Source: Icerya purchasi | Taxonomy: Eukaryota; Arthropoda; Insecta; Hemiptera; Monophlebidae | Length of the DNA stretch: 64,000 nucleotides | Reading direction: 5' to 3' | NCBI GenBank assembly: GCA_039619475.1 | Contig: CM077116.1 | Span: forward strand, 1,426,001 to 1,490,000 | Part shown: positions 34,186 to 45,476 of the stretch, in pieces | Layout: every line of letters begins with the position of its first letter | Numbering within the stretch: position 1 is the first letter of the stretch | Translations under genes and position numbers: made by a program | The notes under the pieces: model-generated | What the model saw: the letters and a program-made list of their open reading frames with translations, nothing else | Told to the model about the DNA's origin: nothing | The model's database searches: none

Positions 34186-35072
34186 TGATAAAAGGGTTTA
34201 ACCGGTTAAGGAGGTAAAAGCGCTTTGAACCTCTTCCACTACTTTTAAAAATCTGAAAAAATTTCAGTAGATAGCTTACACTCATCTCTCATCTAGCTCA
34301 CTCGAATTCGAGTATGAGTTACCTTCTAATTCGGAGGAGAATTGAGGATAGATAGACGCGCAGTTGGAATTACGTAAGCAGGAGCGCAGCCTAGCTTTCG
34401 TGCTGCCGAGAACGTGAGAAAGGTACCAATGACGAGGCGAAGCCAAGACGACTGGCCTTTACTTACGTTGATGCGATTGTTCGCCGGCTGAATATTTCTA
34501 TGCGACGCTAGCGCACTCGCACGACTGCAATTGGAACTTACTACAGTCGCTTGTTATCGCGCTACAGATGCAGCCCAATTGTGTCTAAACTGTTGTGTAC
34601 TAAACTAGCGCCGCATAATTTTTGTCGTCACCCGGTATCGAACCTGAGACCTCCGGATCGGAAGTCAAGCGTTCTAGCCACTAGGAAAAACGCGACGACG
34701 TTTGCACTACAATACATATTATATATTTTTTTCGTCGTTACTGATTTTTTTAAATATTTTTTATGACATTTTAAAAATTTGGAACGTTTCTAAAAGTTTG
34801 AATTTGACGTCTGAAAATCTGAAAAAAGTCACCGTTATAGAACTTTCCATTATCTTTAACTTCCAACAAGAATTTTTTAAATCGATTGAAAAATAGCTGA
34901 TATATCGTAAAAAATGGATCAAAAAATAATGCTACAGCAGCTCCCTGTAGGACTAGGGTTCTGAAACTTTTAGCATCAACTACTTTTTTCATGTTCTAGG
35001 TGTATGTATCTTTTTTATAAAGTTTGGTTCAAGGGAACTTTTACCCTCTTAACCGGCTAGACCTTCTATCAA
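34186..35072. mobile_element. DNA element with about 45-bp terminal inverted repeats
   Basis: Left end TGATAAAAGGGTTTAACCGG then TTAAGGAGGTAAAAG; right end inverted TGATAGAAGGTCTAGCCGG then TTAAGAGGGTAAAAG, and both continue to TTGAACC. The 0.89-kb interior has no transposase, but carries a tRNA-derived sequence on the minus strand. Superfamily not assigned; target duplication not evident. Confidence 0.7.
34560..34700 (-). repeat. tRNA-derived SINE inside the 34.2-35.1 kb element
   Basis: Minus strand: box A region CCTAGTGGCTAGAACG (34685-34670) and box B AGGTTCGATACC (34645-34634), 24 nt apart, with a tRNA-like arm CTTGACTTCCGATCCGGAGG between. The acceptor stem does not close, so this is a SINE or tRNA pseudogene. 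Its 3' extent toward 34560 is not defined by a tail. Confidence 0.65.
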
Positions 35073-35929
35073 AATGTCTCTTGATAAAGTTGGAAGCTGC
35101 CTTCGTTAAAATTACTTCCACGCTGTTCGTAGATTTTGAAAGCGATTGATTTTTTTCACGTTAATTATATGTGTAAACGAAACCGAAATTCCTTTGTAAC
35201 CGTAAAATAAGAATAAAAACCTTTTTAAAAAATTAAGAAATTTCTGGTGAAACACGTGTTTAAAAAGTATAAAATAAAAAAACAACAGTTATTCCCTCTG
35301 ACTAAATTCGTAGTAACGGTTAATACAGCGCGTGACAGGTGAATTAAAAAATGTTTAATTATATTAAGCAAATTAATTCTCAGAATCACGTGCGTCGTGC
35401 ATGACACTACAGAAACTGCAACTTTTGAACAAAATGTAATCTGAATTAACTCTATTTATGCTTTTTGAAGGGGTCCTTGACATTTAAAACGTATGCCGAG
35501 AACAAAACAAATAAAGTTTTTCTTTCAATTTTTAAAAATTTTAATTTTTTGCTAACGGTTATTTAGTTTGTTTCGTAAGCCTTCAGGGATGCCTCCGTAA
35601 ACTTTAATTTGCGGTAGACGTATATTGTTATTTTATATGCAACATGTGATCAATTTTTTTTTTTTTTTGCGTGCCTATTTTAAAAAATAGGTAATGTATG
35701 TACGTTGCGTGTTGACGGCATTATCATGTAGAGCTTATCTTATCTCGTAAAGCAACATGGGAAACATTTATTATCATTATCAGTGAAATTATTCCGTTCG
35801 TCATTTAGGCACACGGCATTAGCCGCGCCATACTAACAATAGATTAAGAATATATTACTAACAATTAATCGACGCGGTAATATAATTATGAAAAGTGCAT
35901 TAAGTGCTACATCTGCATTACGTCACCTG
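35073..35929. other. No feature identified
   Basis: A+T-rich DNA up to the first recognisable gag-like codons of the jockey-type LINE. The 5' end of that LINE may lie in the last 200 bp. Confidence 0.4.
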
Positions 35930-36279
35930 CGAATGTGACTCCGAATGAACAATTACCATAACAGAATAAAAAGCTTTAAAAGCGAAATGAAGAGTTACAG
36001 GTACAAATTAGCAAGCTGCTAAATTAAAATAGAAGAAATGTAGAAGACGATAGAATTATTGTCGGTTAGTGAAATAAATTCAGGGAACTGCGAAATAGAT
36101 CAGCAGTATTATTTTGCTGAAAATTAAATAGTTAAAGAAAAAGAATGGTCAGTGAAAAAAAAAATAATAAAAAGGAGAGAAGCAAAATTACACCTTCAAG
36201 AGAAAGGATAAAAAATAAGTATAAGAACATCGGAAAATATAAAAACCGATGTTTCTCATTTCCGTTATCAAGGCGAACC

Positions 36280-37100
36280 GACACCATTTTTTATGGCTAC
36301 TGTTTTCGATTCTAAAAAACTAGCAAATACAATCGCGCACGTTGTAGGTGATGAATTTATGTGTAAACAATTGTCATGAAATCAAGTTAGAGTAAACGTT
36401 AGAGTGACCAAAAAATATAAAAAATTAGAGAAACATCAATCTGATAACAACTTTAAATACCATACTTACTTACTAGATAATGTGAAATTAATTAAAGTGG
36501 TTAATTAAAGGACTGCCATCTAGTATGGAAGAACATAAGAGAACACCTATTAAAGCAAGGGTTTAATGTATCAAAAATCAGCAATATATGGAAAACAGTG
36601 ATGATGCTGAAACACGGACAAAAACCACAGTACCAACGCCGAACTTTATGATTAACTTTAAGACCAAGAGTGACGTTAAAAGAATTACAAATTGTTCAAA
36701 CTAAACCATAGAGAAATCTCAAAGGCTTGCCACAGTGTAAGACATGTTAAGCCTATGGCCGTGTATAAAATAGATGTTGACGTAAACCCAGATGTGTCAA
36801 ATGTGTAGGTCCCCACTTAACAGAAGAGTGCACTAGAAAACCTGAAGAAGAATGCAAATGTGATTTCCATGGGAAATAACATTCTGCCAGTTGTAGAGTA
36901 CGCGAAGTAGTAGTTGTTCTCCAAAAGAAAAATAAACTGCCCATTGTAGGTAAAGAACAAAAACTATTACCACAAATAAATAAGCTGGATGATCAAAAAT
37001 TTAGTGATGTGGTTAAAAATCATTCCAGTAATGACAATCAAAAAGCTCACAAGAATTATGAGCCAGTTAATGTTAATGATAATGATGATAAAGATTAAAC
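36280..37100 (+). pseudogene. Jockey-type LINE gag (ORF1) remnant
   Basis: Translated in broken frames: SKKLANTIAHVVGDEF, NNFKYHTYLLDNVKLIKVV, KGLPSSMEEHKIREHLLKQG, then zinc knuckles of the jockey gag type: GLPQCKTC, KPRCVKCVGPHLTEECTRK and EEECKC...GK*HSAS. ORF1 proteins of this clade bind nucleic acid through such CCHC knuckles. Several stops; not expressible as one protein. Confidence 0.8.
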
Positions 37101-37219
37101 CTTCAGAAAAACTAATTTAAAGATTAGAGATGATCTTTGAAAAACAAGAAAAGAGAATAGATAGAATTTTTGACAAATTAAATTTAATAGAAAGAAAGTT
37201 GAATAAAACTAACAATAAA

Positions 37220-39835
37220 TGAGCTCGATAAAAACGGCAACATTTAATGTAAATGAGCTGAAACATAGACGCCAAGAAATCGAATTACTCTTACTAAATG
37301 AAAAAATCGATGATACTTTTATAAATTTGGTGGCTAATATTTGTATAATACTATGCATCCTAATGGTAGTGGGCGTGGAGGTGCAGCAATATTAATTAAG
37401 AATAACATAAAGCACCAGGCACTAAGGGAAATAAATACAAATCAAATTCAAGCTACTAATGTTAAAATATGTACTAAGAAAGGAAGCTTAATATTATCAG
37501 TGGCTTACTGCCCTCCTGGTAAACAGATAAAAATTGATTTATGAACTGAATACTTCGAGAGGCTCGGCGCTCGATTTATCATAAGAGGTGACTTTAATTC
37601 GAAACACACATATTGGAGCTTAAGAATTATTAGGGTAAAAGGAAACAGGTACAGGCAATAAATAAGTTGGGATGCAAATGTTACTCAACAAGTAAACTAA
37701 CTTATTGGCCTAATGACAAAAATAGTTACCTGGTTTGATAGACTTCGTTATTTTTAAGGGAATTACTAAAGGTAACATAAACATGATGACATGATGATTT
37801 TGTGTCTGATCATTCTCCAATGATCATGTCTGTCAGTAAATCTATAATCTTAAAGCAGTCGTATGCTACACTTATCAACAATATAACTGATTGGAATATA
37901 TTCAGGAAGCAGTTGGATGAAAAAATTGTTTTAAAATTATCGTTGAAATCTAAATCTGAAATTGATGTAGCTGTCATGCAGTTTAATGATGGAATACAGC
38001 AAGCTGTGTGGAATTCGACTCCTGTAAAAAATTATGATAATAAACAACAAAATTTACTGTTTTCTATTTTAGAAAAAATCAAGGAAAGGAGGAAATTTAG
38101 ATAAACTTTTTACAGTATACATGAAAAAACAAATAAATTCAATTCGAACAAAATAAATCAGAAAATTAAGAGGTTGGTTATTAAATTTAAACAAAATACA
38201 TTAAAAAACTATACATATAGAGAACCTCTCTCCTACACAAGAGACGAACTATTCTTTATGGAAAGCTACTAAATGTATTAACAGGCCACAACAGCAGAAT
38301 TTTCCTATTAGAAATGATAATAACGAATGGATAAGAAGTGACAGAGACGAAGCTAATGGATCTCTGAGACATTTTAAGCCTGCAAAGATATATAATGAAA
38401 TAAAAACAAATATGGATACAAAGAAACCTGGTTTTAATTTCGGTAAGAATACTAAAAGAATTTTCCAAAAGAGGTTTAATGGCATTGACCTAAATATTTA
38501 ATGTTGTAATAAGAGCTGAATATTTCTTCCAACTCTGAAAAGTAGCTCAAATAATTATTCTACCTAAACTAGGTAAATTATAGACAGATAATATAGACCA
38601 ATTAGCTTATTACCCGCTATTTCAAAATTGTTTGAAAAATTGTTACTTAAGCAGTTGAAAGAACTAATAGAGAACTATATATCGATCATCAATTTGGATT
38701 TCGAAGAGCTCACTCTATAATAGATCAGATACATAGATTTACAGACATAATTGAAAAAAAGTCTTGAAGAAAAGATCTGTACAGCTGAGTTCCTTAACGT
38801 AGCACAGACGCTTGGTAAGGTATGGCATAGGGGATTGGTCTTCAAACTTAAGAAGATATTATGATCAGTATAGAAAATTCTTTGAAAAGCTGCCAGACAG
38901 TGGTAATATCAACGTGGTCAGCATGTATCACCAGGATCTTCCAGGCGTTCCACAAAGAAGGCTAAGAAGGAAGTGGTGCCGGGATGTATTAAATCATAGC
39001 TAACGATGGAGTACATACCAGAGCTGTTGCAGAAATAGTGCAAGCAGGCTCTCCCTACCTCAACAACGCACATGGTGTAGGGTAGGGGTATCAATGATAC
39101 TGAACAATGCAGTGGAGGTAAGTAATAAGCGCCGTGTTCGTAAATAGTAAACTGAAAAAAAAAAAAAAAAAAGGACCAGGTCCTGCGCTCTTCTCATCTG
39201 ACCCATGTGCGTGGAGTAGAGTGGGATTATCGGTAACGGCGAGATCGTTTACGGTAGAAATAGATATTAAGATTAGATTAAGAGTTATACATAGTTAAAG
39301 TAATAATATTATAATTACTACTGTCAATGCTGTCACACCTCGATGGGGGTGATCAGTATAGAGTTATTGATTTATATTTAAGTATTGTTTAAAAAGAACT
39401 GTAGCGTCGCCAATAGTGGCCTAAGGGCTGGAGTGGTGTAAAAAAAAAAAAAAAATTTATATTTATTATACACCGCTGATATCCTTGTTAACGAGCAAGT
39501 CGCGACAGCCATGTTTACGGATGAAACTGCTGTGATGGCTACCGGAAATAATAATAGAAGAGTCAGCTGTGTTCGTATAGTCCTACATCGAAAGTGTTTG
39601 GCAATGGACAAGAAAATGGAAAATAAGTCTCAATGAGGATAAATCTGTACATATCAACGATAATATTCATCGGGATCTTCATGTGCCAGATGTATTGCAG
39701 ATGATAAAGGAACTAGCAAGAATATACGCTCTAAGACTGCAAAATTACGTAAATTCAGAGGTGAAGCAGCTTCTGATTCATCAGAATGAGATCAAACAGA
39801 TGAAAAGAACTAAACCTCATGAATTAACCGAGTAA
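37220..39835 (+). pseudogene. Jockey-type LINE pol (endonuclease-RT) remnant
   Basis: An APE-type endonuclease is seen as KTATFNVNELKHRRQEIELL, YNTMHPNGSGRGGAAILI, VAYCPPGKQIK, RGDFNSKHTYW and VSDHSPMIMSV. RT follows with YRPISLLPAISKLFEKLLLK and VWHRGLVFKLKKIL; after an inserted tail (to 39455) comes LYTADI..., TDETAVMATGNN at the YADD region, WTRKWKISLNEDKSVHIN and the C-terminus NIHRDLHVPDVLQMIKELAR ending KRTKPHELTE. The A/DD box reads TDET instead of ADDT, and the thumb is deleted at about 39655. Non-functional. Confidence 0.85.
39175..39455 (+). mobile_element. R1-like LINE 3' tail inserted in the jockey element
   Basis: It ends GTGGCCTAAGGGCTGGAGTG then GTGT and an A-run (39441-39455), which resembles the 3' UTR of R1-clade elements in insects as I remember them. 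It is preceded by another A-run (39153-39172), so there may be two successive poly(A)-ended insertions. It sits exactly where the jockey RT frame breaks off. Confidence 0.5.
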
Positions 39836-39948
39836 TAAATATAATGCAACAGAATGCAGTATCTTTCATTAGGAATTCTAGTATATGTATAATAATACGA
39901 TTAGTTTAGAATATTACCGAATGTTTGAGAACTAAATAGATTGTAATA

Positions 39949-39968
39949 AAAACCACTTAAGTGGTTTT
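39949..39968 (+). other. Perfect 20-bp palindrome in the jockey 3' UTR
   Basis: AAAACCACTTAAGTGGTTTT, shortly before the A-run. Would form an RNA hairpin near the LINE 3' end, where the element's RT is expected to recognise its template. Confidence 0.8.
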
Positions 39969-40209
39969 CATCCTCCCAAAAAAAGTATTTTAAAATATCG
40001 TTAAAAAAAAAAACCAATTTATATGCGGCAGATTTAATTAAATATCCGAGAATTCGTGATCAATCAAATTGGAACGGTGCGGTTTCTTCATAGCAGCTTT
40101 GTTTTTTTTCAATTTTGGACCAAATATCCCAGTATTTTTTATATTTTACGTCCTAAAATTTATTAATAAACCTTCATAACATCTATTCCTATGTTTCATG
40201 ATAAAGATT

Positions 40210-42660
40210 AGTTTTTTTTTTTAATTGGGCTCGTCAACCGAGGACCTTCACCCAGAAACAATTAAGGGAAAACGAAAGTTATACAGTGAGGCGATCAGCT
40301 ATCGCTAATAAGAAGGAAACAATGGAGGGGATAATAAGTGTAGAAGGAAAAGACAGGATATAACGAGCACAAAAAGGAGCAGGAAGCCCCAGCCCAAGCA
40401 AGTGGGAATATAGAGCCGAGCGCTCCACCGAAAGAGCAGAGCACTCAAAGAACACGTGATCGGTGTCACAAACAACCGCATCGTTTGAATGGAGAGGACA
40501 ACATGGGGAAGAGGTCAACGAGAGGCGAAAGCGTGAGGAAGGTAGCAAGGAATGGTTTAAGCGCAAACGCACAATGGAGACAACAACAGAACGAGGAAGT
40601 GAAGGAAACAGAAGGAACCAAGGATTTGAAGGAAGATTAGGCTGAACTGACAGATAAAAGGAGCGACAATTAGAAAAGGAGGAAGGGTACATATTTGACC
40701 AAAATCTGAGATGGAAATGTTTACACAAAGGCAAGAGATTAGAGGATGGGATTTTTTTGAAGAAGAATGTAGAAGAAGAAGCAGCAACCCGAGCCAAAGA
40801 ATCAGCCTTCTCATTACCTGAGATGCCAGAATGACCAGGAACCCACAGCAAGTCAACATGGATTCCATGGAGAGAAGAGAGAGTCCAAATGAGAGAACGT
40901 ATGCGGAGAATAGAAAAATCACAGAAATGATTAGAAAGAGGAGAAGAGATGGCTTGAAGAGCACTCATGGAGTCGGATATGATCAGAAACTGGGAAGAAA
41001 GACGATTGGAGGAGATAAAAATAATGGAACGTAAAATAGCCATTAGCTCGGCTGTAAATATGGAACAGAAAGAAGGAAGACAGAAGGATTCAGAGAAGTT
41101 ATAGTCTGGAAGAATAAAAGAAGCACCAACCCCATCAGGCCCCTTAGAACCATCAGTGAAAATGGTAACATGAGAAGGGAAGAGAGAATTGACAATACTG
41201 TGGAATTCCTGTTTAATTACAGCTAGAGGGAGAGATTTTGCAAGTGTAGGCGAAATAAATACTCTGGGAGGATGGCAGAGATCGCTGAAGTTAAAGGAAA
41301 AATAAGGCAGACTATTAAAGGAAATTGTATACGGCCAAAATGAACTAAGACGGAGAGAAATAAGGGACAGGATAGGAATTTTCCTAGGCACAAAGCGCCA
41401 ATTCCGAGAAATTGAAAGGTAGGAAAAAATGAGAGAAGAAGATGAGAGAGAAAGACGTTTAGCAAGAAAGCGATAGCCCAAATAAGATCTGCGAATAGAC
41501 AGGGGAGGAACATTCGATTCAGCAAGCAATGCTGGAATAGGAGAGGATTTAAGAGCACCGAGACAGAGTCTAAGACAAGAATTTTGGATCACATCAAGTT
41601 TAGAGAGACGGGATTTGGAAGCGCAGGCATAAATGAACGAACAGTAATCAAGCTTGGAGCGGACGATGGATTTATATAGAAGAATAAGAATGAAAGGGTC
41701 ACCACCCCATTTAGTCGGAGACAGGGCCTTCAGCAGGTTCAACCGTTTAGTAGAGGAGGAGGAAAGATATTTAATATGTTCGGAAAAAGTCAAACGACTA
41801 TCGAGAAAGATACCGAGATAACGAAAGCAATTAACACGAGCAATAGCTGTGCTATTTAAGGATAAATTAACAGAAGCAGGGTTATAAGGGCGAAGGGTAA
41901 ATACAACGCAGGAGGACTTAGAAGGAGAAATCGAAAGGTTAATTGAGGCAAGAGCACTTTCAAGAAAATTGAGGGACGATTTGAGAGAATCATTAGCTGC
42001 GTCAATATCGTGGGAAGAGGAAAAAAGCAAAATATCATCGGCAAAGAATAAAGAGTGGGAATTTAAAGGAAGAGAAGCGATACTAGCAGTATAAATGTTA
42101 AAAAGAGTAGGACTGAGGGAGGAACCTTGAGGAAGACCGCAGAAAACCTTTCTAGAAGTGTCAAATAATGGAGGAGAGAGGTGGATAGAACGATTGGACA
42201 TGAGCTTAATAACAAGGGAAGTGAAATTCACTGGAATGTTAATTGCTGTCATTTTATCTCTTAAAGTTGGGAGGTGAACATTGTCGAAAGCACAGGAAAC
42301 ATCTATGAAGGAAGCCAGAGTATAATGTTTTTGGATAAAGGACTTATATAAATGAGACACAAAAAGACTGATACAATCAGGAGGGCCGATACCAGGCCGA
42401 AAGCCGAACATATTGTTAGGAAGCACATTATGGTGTTCCAACCACCAGACAAGACGCTTGTTTAGCATACCCTCAAACAATTTTCTGATGCAGGATGCCA
42501 AGGAGATGGGGCGTAAGGAAGAACTTTTCTTAGGAATAGGGACAATAATGAAAGAATTCCAAGAGGGGGGGATTGAACCCCTGGAAAGGAAAGTTATTTT
42601 AGAGCACGAATTTAAAAACCAAAAGAATTTAAAAATTTTTACTAAATCTCAAAAGGTTTT
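40210..42660 (-). mobile_element. 5'-truncated LINE of the I/LOA/R1 group with RNase H
   Basis: One continuous frame with RT and RNase H (40279-42648), a short 3' UTR ending GGTTGACGAGCCCAATT and a poly(A) run (T-run on the plus strand, 40211-40221). The endonuclease and ORF1 are missing. Three further fragments of this or a close family lie at 18300-19300, 23292-24322 and 27366-27688. Confidence 0.85.
40279..42648 (-). CDS. LINE reverse transcriptase - RNase H polyprotein, 5'-truncated
   Basis: A 790-codon open frame without a usable start codon; the first stop upstream is at 42649-42651. RT fingers and palm: IIVPIPKKSSSLRPISLASC, NMFGFRPG, SFIDVSCAFDNV (first Asp), CGLPQGSSLSPTLFNIY, and FFADDILLF with FADD in place of the usual YADD (codons for its Asp pair at about 42039-42034). 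RNase H follows with the four acidic residues in TDGSKG, FTAELMAI, SDSMSAL and NEKADSLAR, plus PGHSGISG with the catalytic His. The C-terminus has CDTDHVFFEC, a C-x3-H-x4-C motif, and ends IADRLTV. RNase H in the same protein is typical of the I/LOA/R1 side of the jockey superfamily. The intact frame suggests a recent insertion, but without the 5' part it cannot move on its own. Confidence 0.9.
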   Translation of the reverse strand, partial: DLVKIFKFFWFLNSCSKITFLSRGSIPPSWNSFIIVPIPKKSSSLRPISLASCIRKLFEGMLNKRLVWWLEHHNVLPNNMFGFRPGIGPPDCISLFVSHLYKSFIQKHYTLASFIDVSCAFDNVHLPTLRDKMTAINIPVNFTSLVIKLMSNRSIHLSPPLFDTSRKVFCGLPQGSSLSPTLFNIYTASIASLPLNSHSLFFADDILLFSSSHDIDAANDSLKSSLNFLESALASINLSISPSKSSCVVFTLRPYNPASVNLSLNSTAIARVNCFRYLGIFLDSRLTFSEHIKYLSSSSTKRLNLLKALSPTKWGGDPFILILLYKSIVRSKLDYCSFIYACASKSRLSKLDVIQNSCLRLCLGALKSSPIPALLAESNVPPLSIRRSYLGYRFLAKRLSLSSSSLIFSYLSISRNWRFVPRKIPILSLISLRLSSFWPYTISFNSLPYFSFNFSDLCHPPRVFISPTLAKSLPLAVIKQEFHSIVNSLFPSHVTIFTDGSKGPDGVGASFILPDYNFSESFCLPSFCSIFTAELMAILRSIIFISSNRLSSQFLIISDSMSALQAISSPLSNHFCDFSILRIRSLIWTLSSLHGIHVDLLWVPGHSGISGNEKADSLARVAASSSTFFFKKIPSSNLLPLCKHFHLRFWSNMYPSSFSNCRSFYLSVQPNLPSNPWFLLFPSLPRSVVVSIVRLRLNHSLLPSSRFRLSLTSSPCCPLHSNDAVVCDTDHVFFECSALSVERSALYSHLLGLGLPAPFCARYILSFPSTLIIPSIVSFLLAIADRLTV

Positions 42661-43440
42661 TCTACTTTTCAAATAATTTGATATAGACCAAATTGTTTCG
42701 TTAAATTCTAGTAAAATTACTTTATCGTTTAGTAAATTATGTTGTTTCGTTTTTAACTATTTTTTAGAAGTTGATATGTATATATCAAATATTTTTATTG
42801 GGAAGATTCTATTATCTTAATGAAAGTAATGTAAGAACAGGAGTTGCATCTAGTCAAAATAATTTTTCCTGTTCACCTGGTCAGGAAGTTTGTTTAAGAT
42901 CTTTTAATTTATGATTTGGCATATAATTTGCTAGAAAAAACGATCTTTAAAATGAGACGCAGGATAACTATATTTTTGCACGTAACTTCCTAATTTCCGT
43001 CATAAAAAACAAGGTTGTCCTTTTTTCTTATCCGAAAAAGTGGTCCGGGCGATTCGATCAGTTCATTCTACAGAATCGGGCTAGATGATCTTTTATCAAC
43101 AACTCTTAAACTAACTAACCGCCAAATCTTTGACCATGCCATTTATTTACAGTAATTTCTTTCCTTCTTGTACTTTCCATTTCCGAAATCAGTTAATTTA
43201 TACTTTTTTCGTGAACTGCGATCTTAGCACCAATGCATAGTACTCCATTTTAGCCAGCAACAGCTTCCTTTACACACGTACATTCACATTCTCAACACTG
43301 GACCATTTATCTGTTATTTTTTATATTTTAAGTCACATCAGTAGACATTTTAAATCAATATATTCATTTCGTACGATTTATAATAATAACTCGTAAAGTA
43401 TAAAAATAAAATAGTTCATCTATTTTTTTTTTCTTCTTCC
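42661..43440. other. No feature identified
   Basis: A+T-rich DNA upstream of the truncated LINE. No motif or repeat recognised. Confidence 0.45.
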
Positions 43441-43448
43441 AAAATTAG

Positions 43449-43490
43449 TTTCTTTTTTGGGGGTCTATCAACCGGGGACCTTTACCCAAA
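43449..43490 (-). repeat. LINE 3'-end remnant
   Basis: Minus strand GGGTAAAGGTCCCCGGTTGA then TAGACCCCCAAAAAA resembles the 3' end of the LINE at 40210 (GGGTGAAGGTCCTCGGTTGA then CGAGCCC). Only the last about 40 bp are left. Confidence 0.55.
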
Positions 43491-44073
43491 AATTTTTTAA
43501 AAATACCTTTAAATTTTTTCTTCAAAAAAATACACTACTGTAATCAATAAAAATTATAACTTTATACGATATCAATCGGTACTGACTGAGATAATGAAAT
43601 ATAGACGAATAAAAAATGATCTAAAGACAGTCTTCATAAGAATTCATTTATTTGACGGTGTTAAAATTTATCGTTTTATTATTTTCAAAACACATAATTA
43701 ACTTATATTTTCAGGTTTTGAGAAAAATGGGAGGGAAATTTTTCGATGGTTGAAATATTTAGCGTCCATCTACCTTATAGATTCCACTGACTAATAATGA
43801 TATGTATACAACAGTTTTTTATTTACTTATTTATTGCGCAATCTAACAAATATAAAACGGTGGGAACGTTGCAAGTAAACAATTTAATGAAAATTTCAAT
43901 TATTAAATTAATATCAAAAGAAAAATAAACTAAAGAAAATAAAATAAAAAGCAGAAAACAAATAATAATAATAATAATAATTCCACCGGACCTGAGAAAA
44001 CAATTGGATATAATAGGATTGAATACAGGACAATAGCACGGCTTCAAAAGTCAGCGCTATTAGGAACAGCCTA
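43491..44073. other. No gene; short (AAT)n run
   Basis: An (AAT)n tract at about 43961-43981; otherwise nothing recognised up to the Tc1-like terminus. Confidence 0.45.
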
Positions 44074-44341
44074 CTGCGAGTTACAATAAAATCCGGGCAC
44101 CAGTGCAGCCAATAAACAAACGCCAAAAACAAAGATAAAAAGTGTTTTACTTCTAAAGCAAGTAATGAAATTACAAAAATAAGTATCTCCTTAGTATACT
44201 TACAAAAAAAAAAAAAAAAATCAAAAAAAGCACAGCTTAAGGTACAAAGAATAGAATTACGAATTGAAAGCGCCACATTAATATCCGGGCACATAGAATT
44301 GAGTGCAGTGAAACAGTCATGGTTTTTTCCTAAATATTGAT

Positions 44342-45338
44342 ATGAATCATCACAGTAAGGCGAGTCGTTGCACGAAAACGCAAATTGTAGTTAAACCTGT
44401 CTGTTACGGTGATTGTGGAAAACGTACAGGTAAAAATACGTCTTCGGAAGTGCGTCATTTAGTAATTTGGAAGAATAAGGAAGGTTTGTTGAAAGGGAAT
44501 ATTGCACAGCTACTGAATATCCCGAAAAGTACAGTGGGTGTATGACGTTCCGAAAGAGAAGATCGCATCGACTCGAAATCTCTAAGGAGGAAATCAAAAA
44601 AGCTAAAAAAACACGATATTCGCTTTATCCGGCAAGAAATAGAAAAAGAAACCGCAAAGTAAGTGGATCGAAAGTAACTACGGCACTGAGAAAGTGAAAG
44701 ATGATAAAAATTTCGGGCGAACAACACGTCGAGCCGTGAAAGAGACGGGTTAATCTTCCCGTACCGCACAGAAAACCCTATATTAGTTCTGCAAATGTAA
44801 AATAGTGACTAACATTTGCAGAATAGTACCAATTTTGTTCCTGGAAGAACGTAATTTTCACTAATGAGTCCAAGTTTAACATCTTTGGGAGTAATAGAAA
44901 ACAGAAAGTACGAATACTACTGCGTATGAATTAAAAACTTTGACTACATCGATTAAACACGGCTAAGAAAATGTCCAAGTGCCATGAGGTCATTGGTCAT
45001 CATTGGTGATAATATGAATTCCGATCTACATATCGACATTTTACAAAAGAATTTAAGAATTTATGCCAAAACGTGGAAAAATTGGGCATTCTGGAGTCAT
45101 TCTGCTTGTATCAAGACAATGACCCCAAACATACAGCGTACAGAACTCGAGAGTAGATCTTCTACAACTGTTTTCACATTCTCGCCACACCTCCCCAGTC
45201 ACCGGATTGCAATCCCATGGAAAACCTGTGGGACTACCTAGATAAAAGGATTTGTGAGAAGCCGATTTTCAGCCGTAATGAGTTAAAAAGTCGTCTAAAA
45301 GAGAAATGGGGAAAGATTTCCCTTGATTATATACAACA
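44342..45338 (+). pseudogene. Tc1-like transposase (DD34E), broken
   Basis: N-terminal helix-turn-helix: SSEVRHLVIWKNKEGLLKGN then IAQLLNIPKSTVG; second DNA-binding part KSKKLKKHDIRFIRQEIEKE. Catalytic blocks in shifted frames: NVIFTNESKFNIFGS, where the first catalytic Asp is replaced by Asn; MNSDLHIDILQKNLR; QDNDPKHTAYRTRE with the second Asp; and SPDCNPMENLWDYLDKRI with the Glu, 34 residues after the second Asp. Several stops and shifts. The frame reaches ISLDYIQQ at about 45338, where SE copy 3 interrupts it; the last codons are found 2.9 kb further on (48220-48285). Confidence 0.85.
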
Positions 45339-45476
45339 AGTTCAGTCAAGCATGATGTTTCGTGCACTGAGGATTATACTAAGTTAATGATAACTATAAT
45401 ATACGTTTACATTACACTAAATTCAAAACAAAGGAATTTGATTTATCCGCTGCAAACAGGAAGAGGAACGTAATTA

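Larger units (their letters stand above)
35930..39986 (+). mobile_element. Jockey-clade LINE, near full length but broken
   Basis: Ordered remains of gag (about 36280-37100), endonuclease and reverse transcriptase (37220-39835), a 3' UTR with a palindromic hairpin (39949-39968) and a short A-run (39978-39984). Many stops and shifts, a foreign LINE tail at about 39175-39455 and a deletion in the thumb region. The gene order gag-EN-RT without RNase H fits jockey. It is followed within 250 bp by a different LINE in the opposite orientation. Confidence 0.8.

Noticed and set aside
42565..42585. Box B-like GGGGATTGAACCCCTGG-type sequence
   Set aside because: It lies in the LINE frame, has no box A partner, and encodes the RGSIPPSW region of the RT.
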